DNA of 11,938 nucleotides from Nitrospinota bacterium (GTDB lineage Bacteria > Nitrospinota_A > UBA7883 > JACRLM01). The translations under genes were made by a program, and so were the position numbers. The notes beneath the pieces were generated by a model. That model was not told the origin of the DNA. It made no database searches and was given only the letters and a program-made list of their open reading frames with translations. Positions within the stretch are counted from its first letter, which is position 1. Every line of letters starts with the position of its first letter. Positions 1 to 5,694 of the stretch are shown in pieces. The stretch lies in the NCBI GenBank assembly GCA_015231995.1, contig JADGAO010000088.1, positions 1 through 11,938 on the forward strand, read 5' to 3'.

Positions 1-180
1 TACTCGCGGCGGTGGGGTTTAATTAAACCCCCTCGCCACCCTTCGGATTCGCTCAGGGCAAGCTCCGTGGCGGTTCCCCGAGCTTCGGGGGACAAAAAAA
101 GGCGTTCTTCACCTCGGACTTCTGACGCAATATTTTTTAAGAGCGAGGAGGCGGGGTGAAGAACACCCCGCCGAGCGCCA
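1..180. other. Gene-free stretch rich in palindromes and hairpins
   Basis: No supportable gene is seen here. The stretch holds a perfect 18-bp palindrome, GGGGTTTAATTAAACCCC, at 14-31. A CCCTTCGGATTCGCTCAGGG segment at 39-58 is of the same family as the tandem repeat near 4450-4590. It is framed by CGCCAC (34-39) and GTGGCG (67-72). A short hairpin, CCCCGAGCTTCGGGG, lies near 77-91. A hairpin at 150-172 has a perfect 9-bp stem (GGCGGGGTG/CACCCCGCC) and a 5-nt loop. The 10-mer GTTCTTCACC near 104-113 is inverted near 155-164. None of the hairpins is followed by a T-run in the direction that would make a convincing intrinsic terminator, so I read this as a pile-up of intergenic repeats downstream of the phage operon. 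Confidence 0.6.
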
Positions 181-241
181 AAACAGTGTTTGTAGCCCTC
201 ACCCCAGCCCTCTCCCGCGATGTTGCGCGGGAGAGGGAGCG
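181..241 (+). repeat. Left copy of a 61-bp inverted repeat with perfect hairpin
   Basis: The element reads AAAACA, one variable base, TGTTTGT, two variable bases, CCCTCACCCCA, one variable base, and then a hairpin-forming core ending in GAGC. The core (209-238) is a perfect 12-bp stem, CCCTCTCCCGCG/CGCGGGAGAGGG, around the loop ATGTTG. The same sequence, apart from a few single-base differences outside the core, occurs in reverse orientation at 9474-9534. It starts 13 bp past the stop codon of the last phage gene. It looks like a dispersed intergenic palindromic repeat of REP-like character. Confidence 0.85.
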
Positions 242-253
242 GTAATGAGGAAA

Positions 254-649
254 TCACGCCACCACCATTTCGACGGGGCCGATGGAAAAACGGCCTTGGC
301 CCTGCATGGCGATTTCGGCGGAGCGCGAGGCGAGGCGGACGGTCCTTATCGATCCGTCATAATCCTTATACTCGAACGCTTTTGCGCCGACGGTGTGGAA
401 AAAACCAGTCCCGCCCGGCCCGGCGAAGCTTTCCGCCTCCGCCCGCGAAAGGCCGCGATACGACAGCGTTATCCGCTCCTCGGTCAACGGCGACGACTGG
501 GCGACAAGCCCGCCCCCGGCCGTCCGCGCCATCGCTGTAAAGCCGGAGCGCGTGTAGCCTCCGTCCCGCAGAGGCCACACGGACGGCGAGAAAGTGGCCG
601 TGGCGGATGCGAATGACGGGTAGGCCATTTGCGGTTTTACCTCGCTCAT
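254..649 (-). CDS. Phage tail-like protein, 131 aa, family not certain
   Basis: I cannot name this protein with certainty. It has no signal peptide or membrane segment. The middle, around residues 57-108, carries EERITLSYRGLSRAEAESF, then FFHTVGAKAFEYKDYDGS, then RTVRLAS, and ends in a beta-rich segment. The pattern of a short helix, an aromatic strand, D-Y-D-G and R-T-V-R recalls small minor-tail proteins of siphovirus-type phages. This is inference from pattern only. The start is fixed by an ATGA overlap with the DUF2635 gene upstream, which implies translational coupling. In Mu the next gene would be the tail sheath, so its presence here may mean a non-contractile tail or a rearranged tail module. 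It is the last gene of the block before the repeats. Confidence 0.6.
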   Translation of the reverse strand: MSEVKPQMAYPSFASATATFSPSVWPLRDGGYTRSGFTAMARTAGGGLVAQSSPLTEERITLSYRGLSRAEAESFAGPGGTGFFHTVGAKAFEYKDYDGSIRTVRLASRSAEIAMQGQGRFSIGPVEMVVA

Positions 650-813
650 CTGGGAGTCCCGTCGTCAACGACCAGGCCGGTCACGCCTAATCGCCGAAGA
701 TATCTGTCCGTCTCCGGGACTATCAGCTCGCGGGCGAGTTTCTTCGCCGATGGCCTGGCCGTCACAAGGCCGGTGGCGGGATGTTCTTTTTTTGTTGTTT
801 TGCGTTTATCCAT
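646..813 (-). CDS. Small DUF2635-like phage protein (Mu gp38 position), 55 aa
   Basis: This 55-residue ORF begins MDKRKTTKKEHPATGLVT and ends VTGLVVDDGTPR. It has a lysine-rich N-terminus, an H-P-A-T-G motif, a P-E-T-D-R-Y-L-R-R-L segment and a hydrophobic V-T-G-L-V-V end. Mu gp38 (DUF2635) proteins have the same outline: P-x-T-G near the start, then a W/Y-x-R-R-L segment, then D-G-D-V-V. It lies between the DUF1834 gene and the tail-like gene, the position gp38 holds in Mu between gp37 and the sheath. A Shine-Dalgarno sequence (CGAGG, about 6 nt upstream) precedes the ATG, and the stop overlaps the next start as ATGA. Its function is not established. Confidence 0.65.
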   Translation of the reverse strand: MDKRKTTKKEHPATGLVTARPSAKKLARELIVPETDRYLRRLGVTGLVVDDGTPR

Positions 814-835
814 ATTCGCCTCGTTGGTTAGATTT

Positions 836-1291
836 TTAATACAGGGTGGCGTCTTCGATCGTGGACGTCCGGTAATCCGCCGAGTAAACGCATAGCGCGG
901 CTCCGGCGGGGACGGACGACTCGCGTATAAGTTCCAGAGGCGTCACCGCAAGGTTGAGGGTCGCGCCGTTGAGAAGATTTTTGGACGCCTCCATCAGCTC
1001 GATGGCCTCATGCCTGCGGGCCCGCTCCCCTGCGGGGTTGGCCGATGCGTGATAGACGCGGAAGGTCATCGTCCGCTCGCTCGTGGGCGCGGATGAGTGG
1101 TCGTACTCCGCGCCGATGTATGCGACAAGCGCGGCGGGCATGACAAGTCTTAGCTGGCCTTCGCCCGCTACGGCCTTTTCGAATTGCCCGCCGTAGGCGA
1201 CGACGCTCCGGGCCTTGCCGCCGTTCTGGACAAGCATGGGCGCAAGCGCGGAGACGATCGCGTCCTCGACGTCTTTGACTGTCAGGTTCAT
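836..1291 (-). CDS. DUF1834-like phage protein (Mu gp37 family), 151 aa
   Basis: Mu gp37-type proteins are thought to act at head-tail joining or tail completion; their exact role is not settled. The sequence begins MNLTVKDVEDAIVSALAP and continues with VVAYGGQFE and a long amphipathic stretch with ARRHEAIELMEASKNLL around residues 91-107. It ends in beta strands. The opening helix, the Y-x-G-E/Q motif and the R-x-x-E-A-x-x-L-M-x-x helix are typical of DUF1834. The start lies 4 bp after the DUF1320 stop, with a purine-rich AAAGGGA upstream of the ATG. Length and position between gp36-like and gp38-like genes support the assignment more strongly than any single motif. Confidence 0.75.
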   Translation of the reverse strand: MNLTVKDVEDAIVSALAPMLVQNGGKARSVVAYGGQFEKAVAGEGQLRLVMPAALVAYIGAEYDHSSAPTSERTMTFRVYHASANPAGERARRHEAIELMEASKNLLNGATLNLAVTPLELIRESSVPAGAALCVYSADYRTSTIEDATLY

Positions 1292-1295
1292 CGCG

Positions 1296-1727
1296 TCACA
1301 TCCCTTTGAGCAAGTCGCGGGAGAAAACCCGCGCAGGCGCGTTGAATACGAGCGTGGACGAAGCGTCGTCGGACGGAGCCGGTTTTTGCACGGCGCCGTC
1401 GAGAGCCGCTTTTCCTTCGGAAAGTTTTTCGAGAAAAGCCATCGCCTCTTCGCCCGCCTGTTCCCAGGCCAGGGAGATCAGGCCGCGATACCTGTGAAGG
1501 CCGCGCACGGCCAGCGCAGAGACCGCGTCGGAGACTGCGTGCGGAACGGGGTTGAACGGGACTTTGTAATGCTTGCCGGCAAACGAGTCCACTATCGCCG
1601 AAGCGTCGCGCAGGGCGCGTTCGACCGTGACGGGATCCAGCTGGCCGGAGGCCGTGGTGTCGGTGAGCTCGACGAGCGTCCGCTCGTCGACTTTGCGTTT
1701 GAGGTCGTCCAGTGAGCAGTATGACAT
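1296..1727 (-). CDS. DUF1320 phage protein (Mu gp36 family), 143 aa
   Basis: The protein begins MSYCSLDDLKRKVDERTLVE. Residues 30-62 carry LDPVTVERALRDASAIVD followed by SFAGKHYKVPFNPVP. The sequence Y-C-S-x-x-D-L, then an alpha-helix with A-x-x-D-A-x-x-x-I-D-S-Y/F, then Y-x-x-P is the hallmark of DUF1320 head-completion proteins of Mu-like phages, which probably sit at the head-tail connector. The length of about 140 aa is normal for the family. A good ribosome binding site (AAGGAG, 6 nt before ATG) supports the start. It follows the major capsid gene after a 75-bp GC-rich gap and is coupled to DUF1834. Confidence 0.85.
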   Translation of the reverse strand: MSYCSLDDLKRKVDERTLVELTDTTASGQLDPVTVERALRDASAIVDSFAGKHYKVPFNPVPHAVSDAVSALAVRGLHRYRGLISLAWEQAGEEAMAFLEKLSEGKAALDGAVQKPAPSDDASSTLVFNAPARVFSRDLLKGM

Positions 1728-1802
1728 TTATAACTCCTTTTAAACCGGGCGGCCCGGGGAGAGGGGCCCAGGGCCGCCGCCGGCGGTTCCGTAAAGCGGG
1801 CG

Positions 1803-2789
1803 TTACGCCCCGCCCGTGGAGCCGAACACGAGATGCGGCAGGCCGTAACCGGCCGCGCCCCTGTAGTCCACGCCGTAGATGAACTCTTTGCGCATGAAGA
1901 CGTTTTCGTCGTCGGGATGGTCGAGGGCCACGAACTGGGCCTCTTTCCTCATCTGCAGGATGAAGGGTTTGGCGGGCTTTTTAAGGCAGGCCAGGAACCA
2001 CCATGTCGGATGGGCCGCAAGCTCCGGGGCGACGATGACGTCGGCGGAGTTCTTCCAGATGTTGGAGACGGCCCCGGTGGTAAGCTCGGCGCGGACGATG
2101 TCGAGCGCCTCTTTCTCCAGCTGGGGCGGGACGATGATGTGCGAGGGGACGACCCTCAACGGCCTGTTCTCTTCGTTGACGAGGCTCATCATATTCTGCC
2201 GCGCGGACTCGTAGGAGCTTGCGGAGAGCGCGTCCGTGCCTTTGTTGGACCACGCCGGGCGCGACCCGTTCGGATGCGTGGCGTCGAAGAAGGGCCTGCC
2301 GTCAAAACAGTTGGAGGCGAACCCTTCGCCCAGCAGGCTGAAGATAAGCTCGTCCGGGTGCTGTTTTGCGTTCTCGCCAAGCTGGCTGAAGAGCGGGGCG
2401 TACACGCCGATGTTGTCGTCCTCCACATCGTTGCGGGAGACGGCTACGGTGGCCTCGAAATCGCGGTTCTTAATCACGAAGCCGTCGAGCGAGAGGTCTT
2501 TGACCGTCCGCTCGCCAAGCCACTCGCGCAGGCCGGGGAACGCGCCGAGCCAGCGGTACTCCTCCTGTTTGGTTTTGGAATCCACGCGCATGGCAAGGTC
2601 TGCGCTGTGGGTGGGGGATGCGTCGTAGGCTTTCTGGAAAACGGTTTTGAAACCTCTCATGGTGTCCTGCAAAGTCGTCCGGTTTATCACCGGGCCGAGC
2701 AGAAGGGGAAGGGCGAGGGAACCGTCGTGTCCATCAATGCCTGCTATCACAGCGGCGGACAGGACTGCCATCATTAAAATCGGGGTCAT
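1803..2789 (-). CDS. T: Major capsid protein, Mu gpT-like, 328 aa
   Basis: This is the Mu-type major head subunit (gpT family). Characteristic segments are INRTTLQDTMRGFKTVFQKAY (about residues 35-55), then MRVDSKTKQEEYRWLGAFPGLREW, then GERTVKDL and GFVIKNRDFEATVAVSRNDVEDD. These are followed by a region with FFDATHPN and VDYRGAAGYGLPHLVFGSTGGA at the C-terminus. I chose ATG at 2789 because AGGAG stands 6 nt before it; a longer in-frame ORF reaching 2900 would overlap the upstream gene. With this start there is an unusual N-terminal extension of about 33 residues before V-I-N-R-T-T-L, where gpT proteins normally begin. It includes a hydrophobic run, ILMMAVLSAAVIAGI. A GTG at 2690 would give a conventional N-terminus but has no visible ribosome site. 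Confidence 0.9.
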   Translation of the reverse strand: MTPILMMAVLSAAVIAGIDGHDGSLALPLLLGPVINRTTLQDTMRGFKTVFQKAYDASPTHSADLAMRVDSKTKQEEYRWLGAFPGLREWLGERTVKDLSLDGFVIKNRDFEATVAVSRNDVEDDNIGVYAPLFSQLGENAKQHPDELIFSLLGEGFASNCFDGRPFFDATHPNGSRPAWSNKGTDALSASSYESARQNMMSLVNEENRPLRVVPSHIIVPPQLEKEALDIVRAELTTGAVSNIWKNSADVIVAPELAAHPTWWFLACLKKPAKPFILQMRKEAQFVALDHPDDENVFMRKEFIYGVDYRGAAGYGLPHLVFGSTGGA

Positions 2790-2830
2790 CTTGATCTCCT
2801 GTTGAATGGTTGTTGTTCGAGTAGCGGATT

Positions 2831-3478
2831 TCAGCGGGCGGCTGTGAGGATGTCCACGAAGACGGAAGCGGACGAGACCACCTCGACGATCTTGCCGCAC
2901 CGGACGTGGCGGAGCTGTATGTTGTCGCTCTGGTCGCCCACGGGTAATGAACCGGCGGTAACATTAGCCAGCATTTGCGAGCCGTCGGCGCCGGTGAGCG
3001 TGAACTCGCCGCCCGCGCCCACGTTGACGGCGGAGCCGCCGCCGTAGGCCAGCGTAGTTCCGGTGGCGGTGTATGCGAGCGAGCGCGTACCGCCTCTGCT
3101 GGACGGGAGGCGTTTGAGAGCGACCCCGGTGACGTTGGCGGGCTGGGCGACAATGCCACGCCCAACGGTGTTGTCGTCCACGACATAAGCGTCCTGGTTG
3201 AGGTCGGCCTGCGTCATGCCCGAAGAGTTGAACTCGAACACGCCGCTCCTGTGTCCGTCCACCGAGGCGGCTCCATTTGAGCCTGCGGAGTTGTCGGCGC
3301 GGGTGTCGGCCTTGCCAGCGAAGGTCTGCGCGGACGAGTCCGCCGAGGGAACCGCGTAGCCCGACGAGTTGATGGAGGTCAACGCCCCGGCGTAGATCAC
3401 GGTTGACGCGCCCACCGGGTGGGTGAAGAGCGTTCCGTCTTTGCGGATGGATTTCCGGTCTGTCGTAAGATTGGCCAC
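2831..3478 (-). CDS. Capsid cement/decoration-like protein with insertion, 215 aa
   Basis: This lies between the protease/scaffold and the capsid gene, where Mu-like phages often carry a decoration or DUF2190-like protein. Residues 1-106 match that outline: LTTDRKSIRKDGT, VGASTVIYAGALTSINSSGY, a K-A-D-T-R-A-D-N-S stretch, SGVFEFNSSG and AYVVDDNTVG. The short C-terminal strand CGKIVEVVSSASVFVDI (194-210) looks like the end of the same fold. Between them, about 107-192, is a Gly/Ala/Thr-rich segment that the small family members lack. The start codon is GTG at 3478 with GGAAAAGG just upstream. The protein is low in Cys and rich in Ser, Thr, Ala and Gly, as expected of a surface decoration protein. 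The family name is inferred; that it is a virion structural protein is likely. Confidence 0.7.
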   Translation of the reverse strand: MANLTTDRKSIRKDGTLFTHPVGASTVIYAGALTSINSSGYAVPSADSSAQTFAGKADTRADNSAGSNGAASVDGHRSGVFEFNSSGMTQADLNQDAYVVDDNTVGRGIVAQPANVTGVALKRLPSSRGGTRSLAYTATGTTLAYGGGSAVNVGAGGEFTLTGADGSQMLANVTAGSLPVGDQSDNIQLRHVRCGKIVEVVSSASVFVDILTAAR

Positions 3479-3510
3479 TTGCCTTTTCCTTTCCTAAAAT
3501 TGTTTTTCTT

Positions 3511-3999
3511 TCAGTTGCCGTACTTGCGGTAGTCGTCCACGGATACGCCAAGCAACCTGCAGACGTTGTCCTGACTCTCCGACAGCTTCTTCTCGCCCTT
3601 GACGCACGGGGTCATCAACCCGCCGAGCGGAATGGATGGGACGCTGTTTGCGATGAAGACCCTCAACGACTCCGGGTTACGCGCCGCAAGGTCGCGCGCC
3701 CAGCCTTTGAGCGACGGGGCCAGCCTGCCCGCAGACACCGCGTCGTTGACCATCGTCTCGGCTGTGGCGTTCTGCGAGTCCGCGTTTTTCGCGGCCATCT
3801 CGCCGATTTTGGCGACGATCTCTTCATCAGTCGCATCCGGCCCAAGGCCGAGCATGGCGACCGCGTCGCCGAGCGCGTTCCGGAGCGACGGCGCGGGTTT
3901 GTCCGCCAGCGCCTCCACGGCTTTGACGACTGCGTCGTCGGGCGTGTCGGGCGGGAGTTTGAGTAGCTCTTTTATTACCACGCATAAATCCTTTTTCAT
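3511..3999 (-). CDS. Z: Internal in-frame scaffold protein start (Mu gpZ-like), 162 aa
   Basis: Within the protease gene, codon 142 is an ATG preceded by AGGAG with 6 nt spacing (CAGGAGAAGAGAATG), the best ribosome binding site in the gene. Translation from it gives MKKDLCVVIKELLKLPP and the helical scaffold region without the protease. Mu makes its scaffold gpZ from exactly such an internal in-frame start within I. The arrangement is therefore known for the family, and the sequence supports it here. Expression itself is inferred. Confidence 0.7.
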   Translation of the reverse strand: MKKDLCVVIKELLKLPPDTPDDAVVKAVEALADKPAPSLRNALGDAVAMLGLGPDATDEEIVAKIGEMAAKNADSQNATAETMVNDAVSAGRLAPSLKGWARDLAARNPESLRVFIANSVPSIPLGGLMTPCVKGEKKLSESQDNVCRLLGVSVDDYRKYGN

Positions 4000-4422
4000 T
4001 CTCTTCTCCTGTGTTGAAAGCTGGTTGGAAAGCGCGGGCATGGAGTGGATGTTTGGGTTGTTGGTAAGGCCAAGGTTAAGAAGCCCGGAGATGCGCCCCC
4101 CTTCCATGATGAATACCGGCGAGAGGAAGCGGAACTCCCCCGCGCCGATGGCCTTGCCGGCCTCCTCGGTCCACTCTATGACCGCTGTTACGCCGTTTTC
4201 CGCGATTTTCGCGGTGTCCGTTTTAACCCATCCGGCCGCCGTGGCGCGTCCGCAGTCTTTGAGGGACTCGTGGGCGTAATCCACCACGATGTCCCGGCTC
4301 CAGACGCCCATGCGGGCGAGTATCCGCTCCGCCGCAGGGCGATCCACGACCTGCTCGCCCATCTGGTGCGGGAAGACTCCGAATGGGACGATGAGGGTTT
4401 CGGTTTTGAGTCCAGGTGTCAT
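3511..4422 (-). CDS. I: Mu gpI-like capsid maturation protease with scaffold domain, 303 aa
   Basis: In Mu, gpI is the prohead protease and its C-terminal part, also made alone as gpZ, is the scaffold. Here residues 1-130 form the protease: FGVFPHQ, the segment IVVDYAHESLKD with His51, TAAGW (61-65), and FRFLSPVF (98-105), whose Ser101 is the likely nucleophile by family pattern. Residues 142-303 are helical and charged, typical of scaffold. ATG at 4422 has GAGG 8 nt upstream. The gene follows directly on the tandem repeat that ends the portal gene, so the usual gp30/gp31 genes are missing between them. The length fits the I family. Confidence 0.88.
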   Translation of the reverse strand: MTPGLKTETLIVPFGVFPHQMGEQVVDRPAAERILARMGVWSRDIVVDYAHESLKDCGRATAAGWVKTDTAKIAENGVTAVIEWTEEAGKAIGAGEFRFLSPVFIMEGGRISGLLNLGLTNNPNIHSMPALSNQLSTQEKRMKKDLCVVIKELLKLPPDTPDDAVVKAVEALADKPAPSLRNALGDAVAMLGLGPDATDEEIVAKIGEMAAKNADSQNATAETMVNDAVSAGRLAPSLKGWARDLAARNPESLRVFIANSVPSIPLGGLMTPCVKGEKKLSESQDNVCRLLGVSVDDYRKYGN

Positions 4423-4446
4423 TTTTGTTACCTCGGTTGTTAGATT

Positions 4447-4590
4447 GACCCTTCGCTTCGCTCAGGGTGACAGTGCCGGATAGACCCTTCACTTCGTTCA
4501 GGGTGACAGTGTCGGATAGACCCTTCGCGGCGCTCAGGGTGACAGTGTCGGATAGACCCTTCGCGGCGCTCAGGGTGACAATGTGACAAT
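4447..4590. repeat. Four tandem 36-bp repeats at the portal gene end
   Basis: Units start at 4447, 4483, 4519 and 4555, each 36 bp and built on GACCCTTCGCTTCGCTCAGGG followed by TGACAGTGTCGGATA. Units 3 and 4 have GCGGCG in place of GCTTCG. The last unit is degenerate after TGACAATG. There are no unique spacers, so this is not a CRISPR array. Because 36 is divisible by 3, the minus strand is open through the array and would encode repeated C-H-P-E-R-x-E-G-S-I. That is a by-product of the repeat and not a gene. A related single copy sits at 39-58. The portal stop codon falls inside unit 4. Confidence 0.9.
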
Positions 4591-5661
4591 CTGTGGGTAC
4601 CTCGCCTGCGGGCCGAAGTTGTAGTCCACAAGCGGCCTTATGAAATCGTGGCTCAACGTTTCGTCGAGCGCCCGGCAATCGTATGAGATGATGTCCTGCC
4701 GAACCTGCTCGTGAACCTTGCCCAATCCGTAGGAGCCGCCGCCAGAGGCTCCGGTTTCCGTGGTCAACGTCTGCCCCAGCACCCTTTTGGACTTGAGGCG
4801 GTTGAAGAACTCCACCGTGTCCATGAACAACGATTGCGACCCGCCGACGGCGGACTGTATAAACTCCACCGTCGTGTCGTCGGAGATGACCGCCGCCGCG
4901 TCGGAGCCGAGGTTGACGACGGCGTCCTTCAACACCTGGCGGGAGCGCTCGTCGGCGGTGGGGCCGTATTTGCCGAGCCTCAGCGGGATGCCGTAAATGT
5001 CTATGAACGACAGCCAGTCCTTGATGGTGAAGTTGGTGAACAGGTAGTACCAGGCCACGCCACGGTAGAGGCCGGAGCGCAGGAACTCGCCGGGGCCGCG
5101 CCCGTTGTGGTGGAAGACGAATTTTTCGCGCGGCAGTTCCACGCCCGCCGGGTTTTGCGGGTCCAGATACTTCGGGAAATCGAGTATCCGCAGGGGGTCG
5201 TTAAAGTCGGTGAACGTGAAATACCTCTGTGGGCGGGGTATTATTTCTTTTACCACCGCTGAGCCGCCAGCCGTGTCCCAGATCAGCTCGGCCACGGAGA
5301 ACCCGTGGGATACGGCGGACATGAGCGCCATCATCGTCGCGTTTTTGCGGGGGAGCGACTCGAACACGGCGCGGACGAAATCCGCGATTTTCGCCTCCAT
5401 CGCCCCGCCGCCAGCGGAAACAACGTCGCGTTCGCGCGAGACGACGGCAAGCGAGCGCGTCTGCATGACGGCTCCCAAGTGCAGGTCTTTCTCCTCCATC
5501 TCGTCGAAGAAGGCCATCGCCTCCGTCACGTCGCCAGCGTCGAGACTGTTGAGCATGGCCGTAAGGCCGCCGGGGGTGAGATCGCGCGGGGCCTTGCCGT
5601 TCCAGTAGGAAAGCGGCCTGGTGGGGATGATCTCCCCACGGGTGATGCTGGGCTTCTTCAT
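4570..5661 (-). CDS. Portal protein, DUF935 (Mu gp29-like), C-terminally truncated, 363 aa
   Basis: Mu gp29-type portals form the ring through which DNA is packaged. Recognisable segments are MEEKDLHLGAVMQTRSLAV (about 55-73), GFSVAELIWD, IIPRPQRYFTF, then KFVFHHNGRGPGEF and GLYRGVAWYYLFTNFTIKDW. These are followed by IYGIPLRLGKYGP and RVLGQTLTTETGASGGGSYGLG. The start at 5661 has AAGGAG about 9 nt upstream. Family members run to roughly 500 residues. This one stops after FIRPLVDYNFGPQARYP, with the last residues (IVTLSP) encoded by the tandem repeat. About 130-150 C-terminal residues are therefore missing. Either the gene is broken or the C-terminal region is dispensable; broken is more likely. 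Confidence 0.85.
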   Translation of the reverse strand: MKKPSITRGEIIPTRPLSYWNGKAPRDLTPGGLTAMLNSLDAGDVTEAMAFFDEMEEKDLHLGAVMQTRSLAVVSRERDVVSAGGGAMEAKIADFVRAVFESLPRKNATMMALMSAVSHGFSVAELIWDTAGGSAVVKEIIPRPQRYFTFTDFNDPLRILDFPKYLDPQNPAGVELPREKFVFHHNGRGPGEFLRSGLYRGVAWYYLFTNFTIKDWLSFIDIYGIPLRLGKYGPTADERSRQVLKDAVVNLGSDAAAVISDDTTVEFIQSAVGGSQSLFMDTVEFFNRLKSKRVLGQTLTTETGASGGGSYGLGKVHEQVRQDIISYDCRALDETLSHDFIRPLVDYNFGPQARYPQIVTLSP

Positions 5662-5694
5662 TGCGTCTGGCTCCTTGTGGTTGTAAATTTAATA

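Noticed and set aside
150..172. Hairpin as an intrinsic terminator of the phage operon
   Set aside because: The stem is strong, but no T-run follows it on the minus strand; the nearest A/T run is more than 10 bp away.
1833..2777. Long plus-strand ORF of 314 codons opposite the capsid gene
   Set aside because: It is an antisense shadow of a well-supported gpT gene in GC-rich DNA, with a Gly/Val-rich, family-less translation.
4447..4590. Possible CRISPR array
   Set aside because: The 36-bp units are directly tandem with no unique spacers and no cas gene is nearby.
4440..4678. Minus-strand open frames encoding repeated C-H-P-E-R-S-E-G-S
   Set aside because: They are created by a 36-bp repeat whose length is a multiple of three; the peptide is a known by-product of this repeat type and has no start of its own.
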